Shown here: positions 57,435 through 64,000 of the stretch, in pieces
Position numbering within the stretch: the stretch's first letter is position 1
Layout of the letters: each line of letters begins with the position of its first letter
Assembly: GCA_034509425.1 (NCBI GenBank)
Contig: JAVTVJ010000851.1
Span: forward strand, 434,001-498,000
Direction: 5' to 3'
DNA from: Eopsaltria australis
Lineage: Eukaryota > Chordata > Aves > Passeriformes > Petroicidae
Length of the DNA stretch: 64,000 nucleotides
Position numbers and translations under genes: made by a program
The notes under the pieces: generated by a model
Told to the model about the DNA's origin: nothing
The model's input: the letters and a program-made list of their open reading frames with translations, nothing else
Databases searched by the model: none

Positions 57435-58900
57435 ATGTGACATTAGTGTTTTCATTCTTCCCCCCCACCCCCCTTCCCCAAACACCCTCCAGGATATCTG
57501 GGTCTAAGTTGATTAAATGACAAAGTCCAGCTCAGAGGGAAACAACAACAAATTAAAAACTGAGTAAAATGAAAAACAGCAACCCAAAAATGATTTACAA
57601 AATGAAGTGAAAATGAGGTCACTGAGAATTACTGGAAGTCTGGCAGCAGCTGGAAATGGGGTGGACAGAGCACCTGCCACTAATAGCAGGTTTCTGGTGG
57701 TGGGAGCATCTCTCTGCTCCTTCTCCAGTGGCAGGTGAAGATGTCTGAGGTCTCTCCTCCAGGACACAACTGCAGTGTTGGGCTGTGGCAATGGCTGTTT
57801 CGGCAGGGCTGCTTTTGTCCACTGTGCTCCACCAAGGCCATGCTGGGCTTTGCTTTGGGAGCCGGGTGTGGATGCTGGCCCTGCTCTCCCTCCAGCAGCG
57901 AGTGGATCCCAGCCTGGGAGGTGCCCCAGTGCCAAGGCAGTGCTGGGGCCCTTGTGGCGGCCTCAGCGTGTCCCTTGCTGGCGTGGCTCCATGGCCCATT
58001 TTCTCATCTCTTTTTGCAGCTCTGACTGGTGGCCAGAGCCAACCAGTCCCTCCACCCCCCCACCATGTGGCTTTGAGCAGCTCCGGCGCCACTCCCAGCA
58101 CTGGGGCACGCTCTGACCCTCCCTGAGCAAAGCGAAGCACAGGGAGATGCCTGTGCTGCAGACACCTTGCCCCTCTCTCCTTGTCCATCGGGATGCACAA
58201 AGGGTCCTGCCCTTTCTACCTCTGTTGTGGAGAATCCCGACGGGGCTCCTGAGGGTGGGAGCTGTTTATGGTGGCATTGAAGTTCAGTGCTGTCATAAAC
58301 GAGGGGAGCTGGGAAAGGCAGCGTGCTTGGAGTAGGAGCTGACACTTCCAAACGGAAACACACACTGAACTGGGGTTTTATTTGTTGTGGAAAGCAAATT
58401 CTAGGATGATTGCTGGTCATTTCAGTGAATGAATATGAAGCCTGGGATGAGGGGTTTCCCTTTATAAACCAAAAATATCTGTAAATCAAACTATTCAGAT
58501 GATGTGGGCACCTAAACCCATGCTGCCAGCCCTATTGGAAGAGGGGATTACATGAAGGTGAGGAGGCAGATGAGTGACTCAGGCTCTGCAGTTCACAGTG
58601 CTTAGGAAGTTTTGGCTGCCAGAATCTGATCTGTAGGGCCCCAATAACCACAGTGGGACTGAGCCCACATCCTGCCCTGAAAGCACAGCTCTTACTGCTT
58701 AAACTCAGCCACAAAGCCTGTAAGTGTGTGGCCTGGGAATGCTTTCCCTCCAGCCTGTGCGTTTCGGCCATGCAGCTTTGGGCTGCAGAGCGAGAGCAGA
58801 AAGGACCTTCTCCTACATCCTCCTGTTTCTCCTGCCAAAGAGGTCGGGCTCAAACCCAGCCTCTTCCCCTTCGTCTCCATTCAGCAGCCTGGCATAGCTG
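57435..58900. other. Non-coding interval, no gene recognised
   Basis: C-rich patch at 57460-57490, an AT-rich stretch at 57510-57620, then GC-moderate unique sequence with overlapping frames and no domains. Nothing else recognised. Confidence 0.4.
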
Positions 58901-58904
58901 GGCA

Positions 58905-58955
58905 TCTCATCACGTGGCCACGCACGTGGGCGCGAGCGCTCGTCATGTGAGGTGC
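58905..58955. promoter_or_regulatory. Twin CACGTG E-boxes
   Basis: TCACGTGGC (CACGTG at 58911-58916) and GCACGTGGG (CACGTG at 58923-58928) start 12 bp apart, followed by CGCGAGCGCTCG and a CATGTG at about 58944. Class B bHLH factors (USF, MITF/TFE, HES/HEY) bind such sites. They lie 340 bp upstream of a TATAAAT. Confidence 0.45.
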
Positions 58956-59224
58956 CATATCGTGTCTCATATTGGGAGGCAGGATAGCTGGAAAAGCTTA
59001 ATGGAAGGGAAACTCCCCCTCCTCCCCCCTAAATCCAGCCTATTTTCTTTCCTCTTCTTTTGTTTCTGGTTTCTGGAACTATGCGGCAAAGCAAAGCGTG
59101 GGGAGAAGAAAGAGGCTGAAGAGAGCTGGCATCTGGCAGGGAAAAGAACAAAATAGCAGAGGAGGGCTTTCCTAGGCAGGGGCAGGGAAGGCGAGCAGCA
59201 GCTGCTTAGGAGCTGGGCAAGCCC

Positions 59225-59320
59225 CGGGAAAATTCAGAGTCTAAACGTGGAGCTGGCCCCAGGCAGGTATAAATGGGCACAGAGCTCGCTGGTAAAGGCA
59301 GCAGAGGGGTCAGCCCAGCA
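59225..59320 (+). promoter_or_regulatory. Possible TATA promoter
   Basis: TATAAAT at 59268-59274 follows GC-rich sequence with CAGCTG at about 59198. A start at about 59298-59304 is predicted. No first-exon donor is obvious, so the transcript is undefined. Confidence 0.25.
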
Positions 59321-59639
59321 GCTTGAATTGTACTTTGCTCATGGGCATCCTCCGTGCTCCCCTCCTTCACAGGATCTGTTCCTTGATATCCCTCCTGCTC
59401 CATCCCTCCCGAGCCTATCCCAGCAGTGAATTCCCCAAGGACATGCACTGCACCTCCTGCCCAATGTCAAGATGCTGGTGTGATTTGGCCTCAGACAGAG
59501 AGGAGGTAGAGGTGGAGGCCATTCTTCTGCAGACGCTTTCTCTAAGGTTTAAATGGTCGGTGTGGCACAGTTCATCCTGCGTTGTCCCTTTTACAGTCAG
59601 GGCTGAGAGATGCCTGAATATATTTTATTCCTGTTATTT

Positions 59640-59715
59640 CCTCTGTCCCGGCCAGTACAGAAAGAGATCTTTGCATACAAACCCAATGTTAATTAGGTAA
59701 ATTAATTAGGACCAA
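59640..59715. promoter_or_regulatory. Paired TTAATTAG homeodomain sites
   Basis: TTAATTAG occurs at 59689-59696 and 59702-59709, in the same direction and 13 bp apart. This 8-mer is the strong binding core of LHX-, PAX- and NKX-class homeodomains. Candidate enhancer core. Confidence 0.4.
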
Positions 59716-59719
59716 GATG

Positions 59720-60775
59720 CAGTGTTTTCCCCCTGAGGAGCAAATACAGTAAACTCCATTTTTGTGAGTTGTTTATTCAGCCAGGGGGGTCGAAGGAGAA
59801 TAGCCGTGTCAAAGAAGCTGCCATTTTCAAGGTCCTTGTGTCCCTTCTGCGCTGCCCTAGAAAGGGAACAAAACTCTGTTGACAGCAAAATCTCAGCAGG
59901 AGCCCCTGGGCTGAGGGGCACAGGGAAGCGAAGTGGAAAGGGTGCCAGGTTTCCGAGCGCCTGGAGGGAACAGGCTTTGGTCTCCGGCGTTTCAACGGAC
60001 CGGGGAAAGCAAATCAGCCCTTTCACGGCCAATCATGCTGTTCTGGAAGGCACACACTGCAGACAATGCGCCGTTGGCAGCGGGGCAGCGGGAAAGGGAC
60101 TGGGTGGCCATGGCAAGGCCGAGGGCAGGAGAGTTACTGAGGGCCAAGAGGCAGTGGCCATGCTGCTGCTCCATCCATCCCACTCCTCAGAGCCCTGGGA
60201 AAGGTGCTGGGATGCACCGGAGCATCAGGAAGAGCCCAAGGAGGCTGTTTGGATAGGGCAGACGGGGCACCCACATGTGTTTCTATTTTGTGTTGTCTCT
60301 TCCCTCTCCACCAGCAGTCAGTGGTGAAGGGGCATGGAAGCACCGAGCAGCTCCTTGACCTTTCCCCTACCCCTGCCTTTTGTTCACATATTTTAATTCA
60401 TTCCACCCTGAAAGCCTGTGACTCAGGAGAGACTGATTGCAGCCCATGAGCCTGCTCCAGTGTCTCTCCTGGACATGGCATGCTTATGAGTGGATGGAGG
60501 GACTCCCCGAGATGTGCCGTGGGATGGGCAGGTTCATGGCTACAGTTGGGGTGTTTTCATGCCTGGGTGCTGCTCTGTCTCTTGGAGAGGAGCAAAGCTG
60601 GGTTTGCCTTGGCAGCCTCTCCCAGCCCAGTGCTCTGCCCACAGCACCATCTCCTGTCGGCATCGCTCCGGCTTGCAGGGGCAGTGCATCCTGGGAATTT
60701 CCTTCCCCGGTGCCAGAATACCTTCACCCCAAGTCCGATAGTGCAGATGATCTTCCGTCATCATATTTAACCCCC
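59720..60775. other. Non-coding stretch, nothing recognised
   Basis: GC-moderate unique DNA with overlapping frames. No domain, repeat family or RNA was identified. Confidence 0.4.
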
Positions 60776-60779
60776 CCTC

Positions 60780-61235
60780 CCCATCCCTGACCAAAGCCAG
60801 GATGAAAGCGGCGGGGTTTTTTTCCTCTTTCTTTCTTTTTTTAATGGTGTTTCATTAGCCTCCAAATCAGACAGGCGAAACAATGGTGTTCTGTCAGCGA
60901 TGGGCTTTCGTGCTGATTTCATCTCCTCTCTCATCCGTATGCAAACCAGCTTCCAGCAGGCTTTGGTCATGCCATGGAAACCGAGGTGCAGGCCCGGAAT
61001 GGGGGTTCTCAGAGTGAGAAATCTCCTGTTCGCTTTTTCCCATTTGCATAATGCAACTTTTCTTCCCCCAGACACTGAGGCGCTTTGTTTATAGAGAGCC
61101 GAGAGAAAGGGGGATGCTGGGGACAGAGGAGCGACCGCGGGGAGGGGGGAAGCGCCCGGTGGGAGTGGGGAAGATGAGGGCAGTGCTCGCAAAAGAAGAA
61201 CACGCAGAGAAAAGTGCGGGGCGACTGGAAGGGAA
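60780..61235. promoter_or_regulatory. Candidate enhancer/CpG block with palindromic octamer
   Basis: ATTTGCAT at 61042-61049 is part of TTGCATAATGCAA (61044-61056), a perfect inverted repeat that would allow two POU domains to bind face to face. SOX-like ACAATGG (60881), TTCATTAGCC (60851) and GTATGCAAACC (60939) lie upstream. CpG-rich sequence follows at 61125-61225. An AT-rich ATATATATG lies at about 61236. Confidence 0.45.
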
Positions 61236-61239
61236 TATA

Positions 61240-61975
61240 TATGAGGATGGGGACTGGGAAATGGGGCTGGGCCAGTTCCCCGTGATCCTGGGACCCGTGC
61301 GCTCCTTTGGCCTCTCTGTGCCAGCCGAAGGGTGTCAGGGGGACTTGGCGTGGCTGAGGATCCAGCTGGGAGCCTGGATCTGCGCTGAATTAAAGCCGGT
61401 TGTCATGATAATGCCCCCCAGAGGAAGCAGGAGCCTTTTCAAGCCTTGCATGAAATACCTCAAAGGGTTTTGTGCAAGAAGCCTCTAAGATCTTCAGCTG
61501 GTGGAAACCGAAGGTTGTTTGGGGGAATAGTGACCCACGGGGCACACGGGAAGGTGGCTAAGTGACAGCCAGCAGAGCGTGAGGATGTGGCTGTCCTGGG
61601 AGGTGGGGGCAGAAACGGTGGGGGGATAAAATCATCCCAGATTTATTCCCAGTGATGTGTGGGGCTGGGAGAGAAGGAGGTTAACAAAACAAAATTACAA
61701 CCCTTTTCTTTCCCTTGAAACACGGCAAACTGCAAGGTGGCACAGGGAGGTAGGAGGGTGAAGGGATTGAATTGTCCAGTCCCCACCACTACCCCCAGTT
61801 TGTTGGAGCCATTGGGGCCAATTTACCCCCCACCTTGTATGTCTTCTGCAAAGTGGTGATCTGCTGCTCTTTGCAAACCAGTTTGAGATCTACAAGAGTA
61901 AAGGATTGCTCTTATGAGTCTCATCACCTCTGATGGCTGCACCTCCTAGAAACAAACCTGGTTCTTGTGGCTCCA
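61240..61975. other. Non-coding stretch, nothing recognised
   Basis: GC-rich unique sequence grading to mixed composition. The plus-strand frame to about 61488 has no domain. No gene is called. Confidence 0.4.
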
Positions 61976-61979
61976 TCCT

Positions 61980-62180
61980 GGGCAACAGAATTTCATTTGT
62001 GAATTAGATGGATGCACGATTAATAGTAATAATACCAATAATAGCAATGAAATGTATTAATCAGTGACAGATGACAGACACGAAACCTGCAATTAGAAGT
62101 ATTTTAGGATATGTAAAAATCCCTGTAAATGATTTGCAAATGAGGCGCAGACAGTAAAGCAGGCGGCAATGGAGATATTT
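61980..62180. promoter_or_regulatory. Candidate enhancer with tandem TGACAG sites
   Basis: TGACAG (MEIS/TGIF-type core) at 62065-62070 and 62072-62077, preceded by TATTAATCAG (62055, PBX/HOX-like). Other cores include GAATTAGATGG (62002), CGATTAATAG (62018), GCAATTAGAAG (62090) and ATTTGCAAATGAGG (62131). Complex, AT-rich and repeat-poor. Confidence 0.4.
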
Positions 62181-62184
62181 TTGG

Positions 62185-64000
62185 TTTTTGCCTCAATGTG
62201 GGACTGCTCTGTTTTTAAGGTTCTTCAGTGTGAATTGGATGTACAGACACGCTCCTGAGGGAAAGTCTTGTGTTGGTACTGCAAAATGTGTGACTGTTGC
62301 TCCAAAGTGTGGGATGTTCCTCCAGGACCAGTGAAATCCTACAGGGCAGGGCCAACAGAACAACAGGCAGGAGCCTCAGTGATTCACAAGCTCCTGCCTG
62401 CACATGGAAATTGCACGGATTTAGGTGGGAATTGTTCAAGCCTGGCTTGTGCCATTTGCACTTCATGGCTGTGGTTGCACATGGTACCAGATGTTACCCC
62501 AACCCTGTTAAAGGGCAGCGGGGATTCATATTGGATGACCTACAGAATGTGAAGTATTAAGTCTTTACCTGGGGGCATGAAAATCCTGCAGTCTAATCCC
62601 AGAATCTGATATTCTGGGACAGGAAGAAAAGTGGAGGAAAAATATTTGTGCTTTGGAGGATTTTGGTGTAGCTCTGTGGAGTCCCTGTAGCCAGCAGGGA
62701 CACCCACCTGGACATCCCTCTCAGGTGCACTGATACCTCCATGCAGCACAGCTCTGCATCACTGATGTGCTGTATGGGGCAGCTGGGATGCTGCAAATGC
62801 TCTGTAAAAGGGATGGGGATTGTGAAGAGTCTGGTTTGAGGCTTTTTCTCATTGTTTTTAGTATGGTTTCTGCAGAAAATCAGACTTCTGCCATCACAGG
62901 GAATTCTGTAATTTCTCACCTCTCTCCCAGGACCTTCCAAAATACGATGACTTCAGCTCCATTTGGCTCAATGTCAGTTTTTGATCCCCAGTCAGTGGGA
63001 ACTGCTTTGGGTCTTCAGTTACACTTGTTTTTTCAGAAGCTCATTTCTACTATTGGCTCCAAAAAGCTATTTTTTACTTCAGGACAAGACTGGAGAAGGG
63101 CTGTGACCTTTCCCTTTGGACAGGGAGGGAGAGGGGTCTGTGTGGTGGGGGTTTGCCAGGGTGCAAACCGCAAATGCTTCAGCCTAATGAGCTCTGATTA
63201 ACAAAGCATCAGAGCATTCCAGGAGATTTCAGTCCAAAGCGTTTCTGAAGGAGGCTCACACACCTCAGACAGTGCCTGCCTGCTCCTGCCTATATTGAGA
63301 CACAGCTGCTGGTGGACTCGGGCAGTTGCCTGTCCCAAGCCCATGGTGGTGGCCTTTGGGCAGTGACATGGGGTCAGAGGAAGGAGCAGGGTGTGGTTAA
63401 AACACGTGGCTTGGGCTTTGCAGGTGTCCCATGCCAGGACAGGAAGGGGCAGCGGGTCGGTCTCTGCTGGAGCAGGGAGGGGACTTCCCGGCATCGCTTC
63501 CACACTCACCCTCCCGGCCTCCAGCCTGCTGGTCATGCCAATTTGTCACCAAGCTGGGATTTCAATTAAACCCCCAAAGAAGGGGTCAGAGGTTATGCAA
63601 ACACGTTGGTAAAGGCCACTCGCCTGGAGGGCTCTCCCGGGGCCACTGGAGCCGGCCCCTTGCTTTACACAGTCCCGATTGACCCGGGCTGAGGCCGCAT
63701 TGTTCCCTGGGCTCCATTCAAGAGGCAGTTTGTCAATAAAATTGACCTCTCAGCTCCTGGGGGTGCTACCACCTCATCTTCCTCCCTTTCCTGACAGTTT
63801 GGCTGGAGCAGAGCTGACAGTCCTTTTGTTGTCCTTGTGCCCCTGGACATGCCATGGGTGAGCGCAGGGAAGGGAGCAGGAACTGCAGGAAGGCCCTGCA
63901 GCAATCATGGCAGCTTCTTCTCCTATGGTGATTTTTATGCTGGTTTCTGCCCTTTGAGCTTTTGCACCTGAGGGCAGTTTCCAGCTGGACCCCTTGGAAA
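62185..64000. other. Non-coding right flank, no gene recognised
   Basis: Unique mixed-composition sequence to the window end. Frames overlap on both strands and show no domain. No RHBG-like or MEF2D-like exon, the expected neighbours of mir-9-1 in mammals, can be recognised. Confidence 0.45.

Overview
This window looks like vertebrate chromosomal DNA, most likely from a bird. Three things point that way. It holds two CR1 LINE 3' fragments of the avian type. It is compact, GC-rich and repeat-poor, with dense CpG-rich blocks typical of an avian microchromosome. It also holds a complete microRNA hairpin whose mature arms and basal stem match vertebrate mir-9-1. A passerine is plausible from the feel of the CR1 sequence, but I cannot prove that. 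I found no protein-coding gene. The long open frames all come from GC-rich DNA or tandem repeats, and none resembles a protein family I know.

The one gene I am sure of is MIR9-1, on the plus strand at 9048-9135. In mammals this microRNA lies inside the C1orf61 transcription unit between RHBG and MEF2D. No RHBG or MEF2D exon is recognisable here, so the window probably lies wholly inside the non-coding neighbourhood of the microRNA. Upstream of it are two promoter candidates. The first is a TATA/octamer promoter near 3040-3150, with a strong splice donor at 3278/3279. It may be joined to an 86-base internal exon at 5968-6053. The second is a TATA-less CRE/CCAAT CpG-island promoter at 7460-7640, about 1.4 kb from the hairpin. 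Tandem arrays surround both: a GGCAGG-type array, a GGTGGCGATG-type array, a 20-unit CGAGC/CGAAC pentamer array and a degenerate 30-40 bp array.

The remaining 55 kb downstream has no supported gene. It alternates between CpG-rich blocks (about 14.0, 21.2, 27.2, 37.5, 39.7, 49.6, 50.8, 52.8, 53.8 and 61.1 kb) and AT-rich islands packed with homeodomain, SOX-like and POU-like motifs (about 9.5, 27.5, 30.5, 32.0-32.8, 37.0, 46.1, 50.2, 54.0, 57.2, 59.7, 61.0 and 62.1 kb). I read these islands as candidate developmental enhancers. That is inference from composition and motifs, because no alignment could be run. The perfect POU octamer ATTTGCAT (either strand) was found 12 times, against about two expected in random sequence. 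One cluster has three copies in 36 bp (20776-20811).

Repeats are few. They are a roughly 1.1 kb 18-bp minisatellite at 33345-34430, the two CR1 fragments (plus strand about 31.1 kb, minus strand about 35.7 kb), and several microsatellites and homopurine or homopyrimidine tracts. The overall picture is a neural microRNA locus set in a large regulatory domain. If the promoter and enhancer readings hold, POU, homeodomain, bHLH and CREB-type factors would drive one or two primary transcripts through the miR-9 hairpin.
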